Shown: in pieces, positions 1 through 7,485 of the stretch
Layout: every line of letters begins with the position of its first letter
Numbering within the stretch: the first letter of the stretch is position 1
Program-made: the position numbers and the translations under genes
Assembly: GCA_902796095.1 (NCBI GenBank)
Contig: CADBNP010000123.1
Span: 1 to 12,745, forward strand
Source of the DNA: an uncultured Aeromonadales bacterium
Lineage (GTDB): Bacteria > Pseudomonadota > Gammaproteobacteria > Enterobacterales > Succinivibrionaceae
Length of the DNA: 12,745 bases
Direction: 5' to 3'
The notes under the pieces: generated by a model
The model's database searches: none
The model's input: only the letters and a program-made list of their open reading frames with translations
Told to the model about the DNA's origin: nothing

Positions 1-33
1 AGTCCGTACTCTGCTGAAGATGTAACACTTTTG

Positions 34-62
34 TTGAACAGATCCCATTGCTATATTATAAT
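34..62 (+). promoter_or_regulatory. Strong sigma70-type promoter upstream of pyrG
   Basis: A -35 box TTGAAC (34-39; four of six consensus bases) is separated by exactly 17 bases from a perfect -10 box TATAAT (57-62). Transcription would begin near A69. No other gene starts before pyrG, so this is the most likely pyrG promoter, giving a leader of about 340 nt. The boxes and spacing are read directly; promoter activity is inferred. Confidence 0.6.
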
Positions 63-68
63 CGTTAC

Positions 69-407
69 AGGCTTTTTTGTGCTGACGGCACCCGCTTTTT
101 TCAATGGATACAGACTGAATGGTTATGTTCTGAATGTCGGAACAGATGCCGTTTTTCAGATCAGAGCAGTGATCTGCAGTTCTGAACAGTCTCCCGGTTT
201 GAACAGAGTGCCGGATGACAATATTCCGGAGACTACTGAAGCTGTATTCCTGTACAGTGATTTGTTCCCGAAGACGGTACTAACGGAGCATGGGAACCGG
301 ATACCGGTGTCTGTCTGAATTTTCTTCTGTCATCCGTCTCTGCTGAAGGCTTCACCCTTCTGATTAGGCCGGTGTCCTGACGGCTCTTTTGTGAATAATG
401 GTTCTCT
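69..407 (+). other. Long structured untranslated leader of pyrG
   Basis: No convincing gene lies here. Several inverted repeats would fold in the transcript: CAGATCA/TGATCTG (157-163/170-176, 6-base loop); a nine-pair stem with one bulged C (188-197/226-234); CTGTA/TACAG (242-246/253-257); ACCGG/CCGGT (296-300/304-308, 3-base loop); and GCCG/CGGC (368-371/381-384) followed by TCTTTT. The last looks like a weak terminator just before the start codon and could act in attenuation. Frame 1 is open from the window edge to 318, but its protein resembles nothing recognised and it runs through the promoter. Confidence 0.45.
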
Positions 408-2048
408 ATGGCAACTAAGTATATTTTTGTAACCGGCGGTGTTGTATCCTCCCTTGGAAAGGGTATTGCGGCAGCATCTCTGGCAACCCTCCTTGAAGCA
501 CGCGGTCTCAACGTAACAATGATCAAACTGGATCCTTATATCAACGTGGATCCGGGAACCATGAGTCCGATTCAGCATGGAGAGGTCTATGTGACGGAGG
601 ACGGTGCGGAGACCGATCTGGATCTCGGACATTATGAAAGATTCATACGCACCAAGATGTCAAGTCACAACAACTATACCACCGGCAAGATTTATTCATC
701 AGTTCTGGCAAAGGAGCGCAGAGGTGAATATCTTGGCAAGACAGTGCAGGTGATCCCTCATGTTACCGACGAGATAAAGGCGAGCGTAAGATCCGGCGGT
801 GACGGTCATGACATAGCCATTGTTGAAATCGGCGGCACTGTCGGTGACATTGAATCTCTTCCTTTCCTGGAGGCTGTAAGACAGTTCGGTGCCGATCTGG
901 GGCGCGAGAACACGATTTATGTTCATCTTACCCTTGTCCCTTATCTTCAGACTTCGGGCGAGGTCAAGACCAAGCCTACGCAGCATTCCGTAAAGGAGCT
1001 TCTTTCCATTGGCATTCAGCCGGATGTTCTTATCTGCCGTTCCGAGTGCAATCTTCCGGTAAACGAGCAGAAGAAGATAGCACTGTTCTGCAATGTTCCT
1101 GAAAAGGCCGTTATTTCACTCAAGGATGTGGATTCGATTTACAAGATCCCTCAGATCCTCAAATCCCAGGGTCTGGATCAGTTTGTTGTGGATCGCTTCA
1201 AACTTGACTGTCCCGAGGCCAACCTTTCAGAATGGGATCAGGTTATATATCAGCAGGCTAATTCAGCAGGCGAGGTTACCGTCGGCATGGTGGGCAAGTA
1301 TGTATCTCTTCATGATGCCTACAAGTCTGTTAACGAGGCTCTGAAGCATGCAGGTCTTAAGAACCTGGTGAATGTTGACATCCGCTACATTGATTCCGAG
1401 GATCTGGAAAAGAACGGTCTTGATGAACTTGAACATCTTGATGCCATTCTTGTTCCAGGAGGCTTCGGAAACCGCGGTATTGAGGGCAAGATTATGGCTG
1501 CCAGATATGCCCGGGAACATGGTATTCCTTATCTTGGAATATGTCTCGGCATGCAGGTGGCGATTATAGAGTATGCACGCAATGTGGCCGGACTCGAGGG
1601 TGCGAATTCCACCGAGTTTGATCGCGACTGCAAGTATCCTGTCATAGCTCTTATTACCGAATGGGTGAATGAGGATGGTGAAATAGAGCACAGATCAGAC
1701 GGTTCTGATCTTGGCGGAACAATGAGACTCGGTGCTCAGCTCTGTAATCTGGAGGAAGGTTCGAAGGTTCGTGAAATCTATGGCGAGTCCAAGATTTACG
1801 AGCGTCACCGTCACCGTTATGAGGTTAACAATACCTATATTGACCGTCTCACAGCAGCTGGCATCAGGGTAAGCGGCAGATCTGCAGACAACAAGCTTGT
1901 GGAAATTGTGGAAATTCCAAATCATCCGTGGTTTGTGGCCGTGCAGTTCCATCCGGAGTTTACTTCGACTCCTCGTGACGGTCACCGTCTGTTTACAAGT
2001 TTTATCAAGGCTGCCAAGGATTATAAAAAGTCCCATCTGGGCAGTTGA
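408..2048 (+). CDS. pyrG: CTP synthase (glutamine-hydrolysing)
   Basis: Makes CTP from UTP, ATP and glutamine, the last step of de novo pyrimidine nucleotide synthesis, in the cytoplasm. At 546 aa it is one residue longer than E. coli PyrG. The N-terminal synthetase domain (about 1-270) opens with the family signature FVTGGVVSSLGKG, which holds the ATP loop. The C-terminal class I glutamine amidotransferase domain (about 290-540) has the nucleophile Cys379 in GICLGMQ and the His515/Glu517 pair in FHPEF, with the same numbering as E. coli. The start ATG gives the expected N-terminus MATKYIFVTGG, although the Shine-Dalgarno is poor (only a GG about 8 bases upstream), so translation may depend on leader structure. 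It is followed by eno, as is common in Gammaproteobacteria, but with a terminator between them. All key residues seen are intact. Confidence 0.98.
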   Translation: MATKYIFVTGGVVSSLGKGIAAASLATLLEARGLNVTMIKLDPYINVDPGTMSPIQHGEVYVTEDGAETDLDLGHYERFIRTKMSSHNNYTTGKIYSSVLAKERRGEYLGKTVQVIPHVTDEIKASVRSGGDGHDIAIVEIGGTVGDIESLPFLEAVRQFGADLGRENTIYVHLTLVPYLQTSGEVKTKPTQHSVKELLSIGIQPDVLICRSECNLPVNEQKKIALFCNVPEKAVISLKDVDSIYKIPQILKSQGLDQFVVDRFKLDCPEANLSEWDQVIYQQANSAGEVTVGMVGKYVSLHDAYKSVNEALKHAGLKNLVNVDIRYIDSEDLEKNGLDELEHLDAILVPGGFGNRGIEGKIMAARYAREHGIPYLGICLGMQVAIIEYARNVAGLEGANSTEFDRDCKYPVIALITEWVNEDGEIEHRSDGSDLGGTMRLGAQLCNLEEGSKVREIYGESKIYERHRHRYEVNNTYIDRLTAAGIRVSGRSADNKLVEIVEIPNHPWFVAVQFHPEFTSTPRDGHRLFTSFIKAAKDYKKSHLGS

Positions 2049-2057
2049 TATGGATCT

Positions 2058-2098
2058 GCGTTTCCGGTTTTAAGATCGGAGACGCTTTGTTTTTGTTC
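2058..2098 (+). terminator. Intrinsic terminator between pyrG and eno
   Basis: A nine-pair stem, GCGTTTCCG (2058-2066) with CGGAGACGC (2077-2085), contains one G-U pair and a 10-base loop. It is followed at once by TTTGTTTTTGTTCTTT. The stem starts 10 bases after the pyrG stop. Only about 25 bases remain before the eno start, so eno needs either read-through past this hairpin or a promoter inside pyrG. Confidence 0.75.
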
Positions 2099-2123
2099 TT
2101 TACTTTTTTTTATAGGATAGAAA

Positions 2124-3431
2124 ATGGCTAAGATTGTAAAAGTAATTGGTCGTGAAATTGTTGATTCCCGTGGTAATCCTACCGTTGAGGCTGATGTTTA
2201 TCTCGATGACGGTTCAATGGGCCGTGCCGCAGTTCCTTCCGGAGCTTCTACCGGTGTTCGTGAGGCTCTTGAACTTCGTGACGGTGACAAGTCCCGTTTC
2301 GGTGGAAAGGGTGTTCTTACCGCAGTTAAGAATGTAAATGAAATTCTCGGCCCTGCAATCGTTGGTATGGATCCGGTAGATCAGCGTGCTGTTGATGATG
2401 TTATGCTCAAGAAAGACGGCGATCCATTCAAGAAGAATCTTGGTGCCAACGCTATTCTCGCTATTTCTCTGGCTGTTGCCAAGGCTGCCGCAGCTTCAAA
2501 GAAGGTTCCTCTTTACGAGCACATTTCTGATCTCAACGGCACCCACGGTGTATACTCAATGCCGCTTCCAATGATGAACATCATCAACGGCGGTGCTCAT
2601 GCAGCCTGGTCTATGGATATGCAGGAATTTATGGTTCAGCCTGTTGGCGCCAAGACTGTAAAGGAAGCTATCCGCATGGGAGCTGAGATTTTCCACGAAC
2701 TTGCAAAGGTTCTCAAGGCTCTTGGTCAGCCTACCACTGTAGGTGACGAGGGCGGTTATGCTCCTAAGCTGGCCGGTACTGCCAAGGCTATGGCTGCCAT
2801 CAAGGAAGCTGTTGAAAAGGCCGGCTACAAGTTTGGTGAGGATGTAACCCTTGCTATGGACTGTGCTTCTTCAGAATTCTATGATGCCGAGTCCAAGCTT
2901 TACAAGATGAAGGCCGAGGGCAAGAATTTCACCTCAAATCAGCTGGCTGACTTCCTGGCTGATCTTTGTGATCAGTATCCTATCATCTCCATCGAAGATG
3001 GTCAGGCTGAAGGTGACTGGGACGGCTGGAAGTATCTTACCGACAAGATCGGCAGCAGATGCCAGCTGGTAGGTGATGATCTGTTCGTAACCAATCCTTC
3101 TATTCTAAAGGAAGGTATTGAGAAGGGTATCGCTAACTCCATCCTTATCAAAGTTAACCAGATCGGTTCACTTTCAGAGACTCTTGATGCAATTCAGATG
3201 GCTCACAAGGCTGGTTACACAGCTATCGTTTCTCACCGTTCAGGCGAAACCGAAGACTGCACCATTGCTGATATCGCAGTAGGTACAGCTGCAGGTCAGA
3301 TCAAGACCGGTTCATTAAGCCGTTCAGATCGTATGGCCAAGTACAATCAGCTGATCCGCATCGAGGAAGAGCTGACTGCAAAGGGCATAGCTGCTCCATA
3401 TGCAGGTCGCAAGGCTGTTAAGGGTCAGTAA
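2124..3431 (+). CDS. eno: Enolase (phosphopyruvate hydratase)
   Basis: Interconverts 2-phosphoglycerate and phosphoenolpyruvate in glycolysis and gluconeogenesis; in E. coli it is also part of the RNA degradosome. It has 435 aa (E. coli 432). Visible motifs are SGASTG (catalytic loop 1), GDEGGYAP, AMDCASSEFY and SIEDG and GDDLF with the Mg ligands, the catalytic Lys in LIKVNQIGS, and SHRSGETED. The start follows AGGA (2114-2117) at good spacing and gives the standard MAKIVKVIGREI. The second active-site loop is odd: residues 155-169 read NGGAHAAWSMDMQEF, where E. coli has NGGEHADNNVDIQEF. His159, Gln167 and Glu168 are kept but the acidic/Asn positions are replaced. The gene is rich in preferred-looking codons, as expected for a highly expressed protein. 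A strong terminator follows. Confidence 0.98.
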   Translation: MAKIVKVIGREIVDSRGNPTVEADVYLDDGSMGRAAVPSGASTGVREALELRDGDKSRFGGKGVLTAVKNVNEILGPAIVGMDPVDQRAVDDVMLKKDGDPFKKNLGANAILAISLAVAKAAAASKKVPLYEHISDLNGTHGVYSMPLPMMNIINGGAHAAWSMDMQEFMVQPVGAKTVKEAIRMGAEIFHELAKVLKALGQPTTVGDEGGYAPKLAGTAKAMAAIKEAVEKAGYKFGEDVTLAMDCASSEFYDAESKLYKMKAEGKNFTSNQLADFLADLCDQYPIISIEDGQAEGDWDGWKYLTDKIGSRCQLVGDDLFVTNPSILKEGIEKGIANSILIKVNQIGSLSETLDAIQMAHKAGYTAIVSHRSGETEDCTIADIAVGTAAGQIKTGSLSRSDRMAKYNQLIRIEEELTAKGIAAPYAGRKAVKGQ

Positions 3432-3461
3432 TCTCTGTTCTGGCTGATTTTATAATCTGTT

Positions 3462-3488
3462 AAGCCGCGGCGTGCCGTCGCGGCTTTT
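3462..3488 (+). terminator. Intrinsic terminator after eno
   Basis: AAGCCGCGGCG (3462-3472) pairs with CGTCGCGGCTT (3476-3486) in an 11-pair stem with one G-U pair and a 3-base loop, ending in TTTT. It starts about 30 bases after the eno stop. It separates eno from the ftsB group, which must therefore have its own promoter in roughly 3489-3550. A TATAGA at 3531-3536 is the best -10-like element there, without a good -35. Confidence 0.9.
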
Positions 3489-3558
3489 CATAATCGGATC
3501 TGACTTTTTTATGCTTCATTTCAGATGGAGTATAGAAAAGTTTGGTAGCGGGTATTAT

Positions 3559-3855
3559 ATGAAGCTGTTCACTTTTGTACTCTGTCTGTTTCTTATGGGA
3601 ACAATGTACAATTTCTGGTACGGAAAAAACGGATGGAAGGACTACAAGGAATATCAGAAAAGAATTGAAGATCAGGAGACTGTAAATCAGAGTCTTGTTG
3701 ATCGCAACAATCTTATAACATCGGAAATAAAGGATCTTCAGGAAGGCTACGAGGGAATAGAGGACATTGCCCGCAGCGACTTTGGATATATAAAGCAGGA
3801 TGAAACCTTTATCCGTATTATATCCAAGGATGAGAAGCGCAAAGAGTTGAAATAA
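3559..3855 (+). CDS. ftsB: Cell division protein FtsB
   Basis: Small bitopic inner-membrane protein of the divisome FtsQLB complex, which links early division proteins to activation of septal peptidoglycan synthesis. From the ATG at 3559 it has 98 aa (E. coli 103). A very short cytoplasmic N-terminus is followed by a membrane segment (about residues 2-19), then the family signature YGKNGWKDY, a charged coiled coil (about 28-65) and a C-terminal part with EGYEGIEDIAR and ETFIR that matches E. coli FtsB. The frame is open upstream to a GTG at 3472, but that codon lies inside the eno terminator stem. MKLF also gives the normal FtsB N-terminus, so 3559 is preferred; a GCGGG stands six bases before it. 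It is the first gene of a compact operon, with its stop overlapping the ispD start by one base (TAATG). The classic order eno-ftsB-ispD supports the call. Confidence 0.93.
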   Translation: MKLFTFVLCLFLMGTMYNFWYGKNGWKDYKEYQKRIEDQETVNQSLVDRNNLITSEIKDLQEGYEGIEDIARSDFGYIKQDETFIRIISKDEKRKELK

Positions 3856-4538
3856 TGAATATTGATGTTGTTGTTCCTGCAGCCGGTATAGGCAGGCGCA
3901 TGAATTCGGCATTGCCGAAGCAGTATCTGAAAATCGGAGGCAGAACAGTTCTTGAAAGAACCCTGGACGTTTTTCTCAGTTATCCCCGTGTTTCAAAAAT
4001 CATAGTCTGTCTCAGAGACGATGACGATTATTTCTCTTCACTTGCCTGTTCGGCAGATCCTAAAGTAATCAGAGCCGCAGGCGGAGAGGAGCGTGTTGAC
4101 TCAGTTCTTTCCGGTCTAGGTCTTGTCTCGACTCCGTGGGTTATGGTTCATGATGCTGCAAGGCCGTGCCTTACCCATGAGGATCTGGATCTTCTGATTG
4201 GAAAAGTTTCCGGCGGTTGCGGAGGCATTCTCGGGACGCCTGTCAGGGATACCATGAAGAGGACAGATCAGGAACTGAATATCACCGGAACCGTGGAGCG
4301 CAGTCTGCTGTTTCATGCCCTTACTCCCCAGATGTTCAGAACCTCAGAGTTGAAGGAATCCATAAAAAAGGCTCTTGCAGCAGGGTGGAACATTACGGAC
4401 GAGGCATCGGCCATGGAGTATGCGGGCTTCAGGCCGCTGCTGGTGGAGGGACGATCCGACAATATTAAAATTACCCGTCCGTCGGATCTGGCTCTGGCGG
4501 AATTTATACTGAACAGGAGCGGACTGAATGATAATTAG
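3855..4538 (+). CDS. ispD: 2-C-methyl-D-erythritol 4-phosphate cytidylyltransferase
   Basis: Joins methylerythritol 4-phosphate to CTP, forming CDP-methylerythritol, the third step of the MEP isoprenoid pathway. It has 227 aa (E. coli 236). The nucleotide-binding N-terminus reads VVPAAGIGRRM then PKQYL, with the glycine-rich loop and the conserved Arg and Lys that hold the CTP phosphates. Further family motifs are HDAARPC near residue 100, TPVRDTMKR near 127-134, LTPQMF near 155 and TDEASAMEY near 180, ending in IKITRPSDLALAE. All the expected conserved positions I can see are present. Its start overlaps the ftsB stop by one base and its end overlaps ispF by 11 bases, so translational coupling is likely. 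The pair supplies precursors for undecaprenyl phosphate and quinones. Confidence 0.97.
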   Translation: MNIDVVVPAAGIGRRMNSALPKQYLKIGGRTVLERTLDVFLSYPRVSKIIVCLRDDDDYFSSLACSADPKVIRAAGGEERVDSVLSGLGLVSTPWVMVHDAARPCLTHEDLDLLIGKVSGGCGGILGTPVRDTMKRTDQELNITGTVERSLLFHALTPQMFRTSELKESIKKALAAGWNITDEASAMEYAGFRPLLVEGRSDNIKITRPSDLALAEFILNRSGLNDN

Positions 4539-5004
4539 AATAGGACACGGGTTTGATGTTCACAAATTCGGCGGTGACGGTCCCGTTACCATCGGAGGTG
4601 TGATTATCCCGTTTGAGCAGGGATTGATTGCCCATTCCGACGGAGATGTGGCACTGCACGCACTGACAGACGCAATCCTCGGTGCTGCGGCTCTCGGTGA
4701 TATCGGGAAACTTTATCCGGACAATGATGATCGTTTTTTAAATATTGACAGCAGGGTTCTGCTCCGGGATGCATATGAGAGGGTAAGATCAATGGGTTTT
4801 TCTGTAGGCAATGTGGATGTCACCATAATTGCGCAGGCTCCGAAGATGAGACCTTATATTGATACAATGCGTGAGCGTATAGCCCAGGATCTCAGCACTG
4901 ATGTTTCCAATGTGAATGTAAAAGCAACGACCACTGAGAAACTTGGATTTACCGGACGCGGAGAGGGAATTGCCGTTGAGGCAGTGGCTCTTTTGATAAA
5001 ATAA
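4528..5004 (+). CDS. ispF: 2-C-methyl-D-erythritol 2,4-cyclodiphosphate synthase
   Basis: Cyclises CDP-methylerythritol 2-phosphate to methylerythritol cyclodiphosphate with release of CMP, in the MEP pathway; the family forms a homotrimer with active sites at subunit interfaces. It has 158 aa (E. coli 159). The metal ligands are Asp10 and His12 in GHGFDVH and His44 in DGDVALHALTDA. The C-terminal motif KATTTEKLGFTGRGEGI contributes the CDP-binding site. AGGAG (4515-4519) lies eight bases before the ATG, inside ispD. The gene overlaps ispD by 11 bases and ends one base before pcm. In E. coli and Vibrio-like genomes truD and surE normally sit immediately downstream; here they do not. Confidence 0.98.
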   Translation: MIIRIGHGFDVHKFGGDGPVTIGGVIIPFEQGLIAHSDGDVALHALTDAILGAAALGDIGKLYPDNDDRFLNIDSRVLLRDAYERVRSMGFSVGNVDVTIIAQAPKMRPYIDTMRERIAQDLSTDVSNVNVKATTTEKLGFTGRGEGIAVEAVALLIK

Positions 5005-5005
5005 T

Positions 5006-5629
5006 ATGGCAGAAAAACTACCGCCCTGGCTGAGAGAGCTGGGAGAAAGTATTCAGGTTGACAGCTCGGTACTCGAGGCAATGGATTTGCCCCGGGAGCG
5101 GTTTGTTGATGCCTCCTTCAATGCTGGAACTCTTGCCGCTCGGGCTTTGCCTATCGGAAGCGGACAGACGATTTCCAAGCCATCCACTGTTGCGAGAATG
5201 ACAGATGCTCTGATGAAGTGTCATCCCGGAAAAGTTCTGGAAATTGGCACAGGATCCGGTTATCAGACTGCGGTTTTATGCCGGCTTGTGGATATGGTTT
5301 ACACGGTGGAGCGGATCCGCAATATTCAGCTGGACTCCATACGCAGACTTTACCGTCTTGAAATATATAATTTCAAGGCTCTCTGCGCCGATGGTACACT
5401 GGGCTGGAAGACCAATGCGCCATATGATGCGATTATGGTTACAGCGGCGGCTCAGAATGTCCCTCCGGCTCTTTTTGAACAGCTGAATCCGGGCGGTCTT
5501 CTGGTTATGCCGGTGGGTGATCAGCATCAGGAACTGTGCGTTTTCTGCAAGCAGAGTACCGGGGAAATTACCCGTCAGTCCCTTGGTCCGGTTAACTTTG
5601 TTCCACTTATTGCAGGGGTTTCAGACTGA
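5006..5629 (+). CDS. pcm: Protein-L-isoaspartate O-methyltransferase
   Basis: Transfers a methyl group from SAM to abnormal L-isoaspartyl residues so that damaged proteins can revert to normal aspartyl linkage; cytoplasmic. It has 207 aa (E. coli 208). The PCMT signature LPIGSGQTISKP is at residues 48-59. Methyltransferase motif I, VLEIGTGSGYQ, is at 77-87. A family-typical YDAIMVTAAAQNVPPAL follows, and the C-terminus ends with VNFVPLI. The start is one base after the ispF stop with no clear Shine-Dalgarno (upstream sequence TTGATAAAATAAT), which points to translational coupling. In related bacteria surE directly precedes pcm and the two have been linked to stationary-phase survival; here pcm is retained without surE or rpoS. 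Confidence 0.96.
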   Translation: MAEKLPPWLRELGESIQVDSSVLEAMDLPRERFVDASFNAGTLAARALPIGSGQTISKPSTVARMTDALMKCHPGKVLEIGTGSGYQTAVLCRLVDMVYTVERIRNIQLDSIRRLYRLEIYNFKALCADGTLGWKTNAPYDAIMVTAAAQNVPPALFEQLNPGGLLVMPVGDQHQELCVFCKQSTGEITRQSLGPVNFVPLIAGVSD

Positions 5630-5630
5630 C

Positions 5631-6254
5631 ATGAAGATTTTCCAGAGGATGTATGATTACTGCATCAGGCTTTCAAAGCATCCCAGAGCCATGTTTTTCA
5701 TGTCTGCGAATTCCTTCATAGAATCCATATTCTGGCCTCTGCCTGTGGATGCCATGATTATTCCCATGTGTCTCGCCAGACCAAAGCAGGCTCTGAAGAT
5801 TGCGTCCTATGCGGTATTTTTTTCAGTCCTCGGTGCAATAGTAGGCTATCTGCTGGGATATTATGCATGGAACGGTTTTATTGAGGACATTTTTATAAAA
5901 CTGAATTTTATTCGCTATATTGATGTTATTCAGCAGTGGTTCTCCGATTTCGGTATTCTGTTTGTTGCTATCGGTGCGTTTACACCAATTCCCTACAAGG
6001 TTATTGCCATTACTACAGGTATGATGGCCTCTTCCGGTGGTGTTGGTTTCTGGGATCCAACTTCCCAGCTTTCTCTTCTTCCTTTCATACTTGTTTCTGT
6101 AGTTGGTCGCGGTGCACGCTTTTATCTTGAGGCGATTGTGATAAAGGTGGGAGGAAAGCCAATGGCGGACAAAATAAGAAAGTATATTGATATTTTAGGA
6201 TGGATGACGGTTGCCGCTGTGGTAATGGCATTTGTGATTTACAAATTCGCATAG
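5631..6254 (+). CDS. yqaA: YqaA-like DedA/VTT-family inner-membrane protein
   Basis: Predicted multi-pass membrane protein related to E. coli YqaA (COG1238, a distant branch of the DedA/VTT superfamily, some of whose members act in lipid carrier or phospholipid translocation). The specific function is unknown. The reading frame is open from 5517, but the ATG at 5631, one base after the pcm stop, gives MKIFQRMYDYC and a 207-aa protein. That is longer than E. coli YqaA (about 142 aa) but in line with my recollection of larger homologues beside pcm and nlpD in other Gammaproteobacteria. Hydrophobic segments lie at about 21-47, 58-80, 108-135 (holding the family motif FTPIPYKV), 147-170 and 188-205. 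It is the last gene of the tight ftsB group, 109 bases before nlpD. Confidence 0.85.
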   Translation: MKIFQRMYDYCIRLSKHPRAMFFMSANSFIESIFWPLPVDAMIIPMCLARPKQALKIASYAVFFSVLGAIVGYLLGYYAWNGFIEDIFIKLNFIRYIDVIQQWFSDFGILFVAIGAFTPIPYKVIAITTGMMASSGGVGFWDPTSQLSLLPFILVSVVGRGARFYLEAIVIKVGGKPMADKIRKYIDILGWMTVAAVVMAFVIYKFA

Positions 6255-6264
6255 CCTTTATAAA
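6238..6264 (+). promoter_or_regulatory. Weak candidate promoter for nlpD
   Basis: TTTACA (6238-6243) and TATAAA (6259-6264) each match five of six consensus bases, but the spacer is only 15 bases. It overlaps the yqaA stop codon and would give a leader of about 95 nt for nlpD. Read-through from the ftsB group is the alternative, since no terminator is seen between yqaA and nlpD. Confidence 0.3.
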
Positions 6265-6366
6265 TTTTTCGGCATGGCCGTTCAGCATTGCTGTTTACGG
6301 CAGATTATTCCGGATTTTTGACGGTTTCCTCTCCTCTCTGAAAAAATTCCATTAAAAGGGATCATG

Positions 6367-7335
6367 ATGAAGATTTATAAACTTGCCGCAGCGGTCTTTT
6401 GTGCATCTCTTGCAGTTTCAGGCTGTACCACCACAGGTTCCAGCACGACTGTCAGGAGCAGTGTCAGTTCATCCGGATCAGGAAAGGTTGATTCCAATCA
6501 TTATATGGTAAAGAAGGGTGATACTCTTTTCTCCATAGCCTTTGCCAACGGTCTGGACTACCGAACCCTTGCTCTGATCAACAAGCTTGATCCCGTAAAT
6601 GCAGTGATTTATCCGGGTGACGTGCTGCTGGTCAGGATCAAGAATCTCAATGTAAAGAATGTATACCGTGTCAAGACCGGTGATACTCTGTTCGGAATTG
6701 CAAGAAAGTATAAAAAGCCGGTGGAGTATATGGCAAAGATAAACCATATTCAGCCGCCCTATGCGATCAATGCCGGTCAGCTTCTGATTATTGACGATAA
6801 AAAACCAACCTTCAGTCCTGCTGCCGGATCTTCCTCCCGTCCTGCTGGTTCTTCCTCTTCATATCAGGCGTCATCATCGGGTACCTCTGCCAAGATTTCA
6901 ACAGTTCCGGCTCCTGCCCAGAATGCTCCACAGGTGCCTACTCAGAAGTCCGCCTATAACAGCCGTTCCAGGCTGACATGGCAGTGGCCGACCTATGGCA
7001 CCATAGTCAAGAAATTTTCCTCCGGCAGTTCAAACGGTATAAACATAGCCGGCAAAAAGGGGCAGAATATCAAGGCTGCTGCTGAGGGGAAGGTAGTTTA
7101 TGCCGGCAACGCCCTGAGAGGATACGGAAATCTGATCATCATCAAGCATAACGATGACTATATATCAGCGTACGCACACAATGACAGAATTCTGGTTAAG
7201 GAACTCGAACAGGTTAAATCCGGTCAGATCATAGGAAGAATGGGCGACACTGATTCAAATATGGTGAATCTTCATTTTGAAATAAGATATCGGGGCCAGT
7301 CGGTAAATCCGCAGAATTTTCTTCCGAAACGGTAA
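6367..7335 (+). CDS. nlpD: NlpD-like lipoprotein, LysM x2 plus degenerate LytM/M23 domain (amidase activator)
   Basis: In E. coli NlpD is an envelope lipoprotein that activates the amidase AmiC to split septal peptidoglycan. Two ATGs are in tandem (6364 and 6367); the second stands six bases after AAAAGGG and gives MKIYKLAAAV, a 322-aa protein. A signal peptide ends at a lipobox LAVSGC with the lipidated Cys at residue 20. A Ser-rich spacer follows, then two LysM repeats (about 46-89 and 99-142; each begins with a GDTLF core), a long Ser/Pro/Gln linker (about 148-200) and a LytM/M23 domain (about 205-322) nearly collinear with E. coli NlpD through GNALRGYGNLIIIKHNDDY. The M23 zinc ligands are degenerate: GINIAG where active enzymes have H..D, and NLHFE where they have HLHFE. 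It should therefore be catalytically inactive, as expected for this family. A second LysM distinguishes it from E. coli NlpD, which has one. rpoS, normally next, is missing. Confidence 0.95.
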   Translation: MKIYKLAAAVFCASLAVSGCTTTGSSTTVRSSVSSSGSGKVDSNHYMVKKGDTLFSIAFANGLDYRTLALINKLDPVNAVIYPGDVLLVRIKNLNVKNVYRVKTGDTLFGIARKYKKPVEYMAKINHIQPPYAINAGQLLIIDDKKPTFSPAAGSSSRPAGSSSSYQASSSGTSAKISTVPAPAQNAPQVPTQKSAYNSRSRLTWQWPTYGTIVKKFSSGSSNGINIAGKKGQNIKAAAEGKVVYAGNALRGYGNLIIIKHNDDYISAYAHNDRILVKELEQVKSGQIIGRMGDTDSNMVNLHFEIRYRGQSVNPQNFLPKR

Positions 7336-7485
7336 TGTTTAGGATTGGAGCCCTTTCATGCCATGTTCAGAAAAAGTATTGATCTATCTCATACTGCCAG
7401 GGAACCGTATTCCGCCGGTTTTGATCTGAAAATCAAAACTCCGCTTTGCATGGACTTCTTAACGTACTGGCAAACCCTGCTATTC

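Noticed and set aside
1..318. Reading frame open from the window edge to 318 (TTG at 31)
   Set aside because: It runs through a near-consensus promoter, the possible TTG start overlaps the -35 box, and the protein resembles no known family and has atypical composition.
3472..3558. Longer ftsB starting at GTG 3472
   Set aside because: The GTG lies inside the eno terminator stem and the extra 29 residues are absent from FtsB proteins; MKLF at 3559 gives the family N-terminus.
5517..5630. Longer yqaA starting inside pcm
   Set aside because: It would overlap pcm by over 110 bases with no homologous sequence; the ATG at 5631, one base after the pcm stop, fits the operon pattern.
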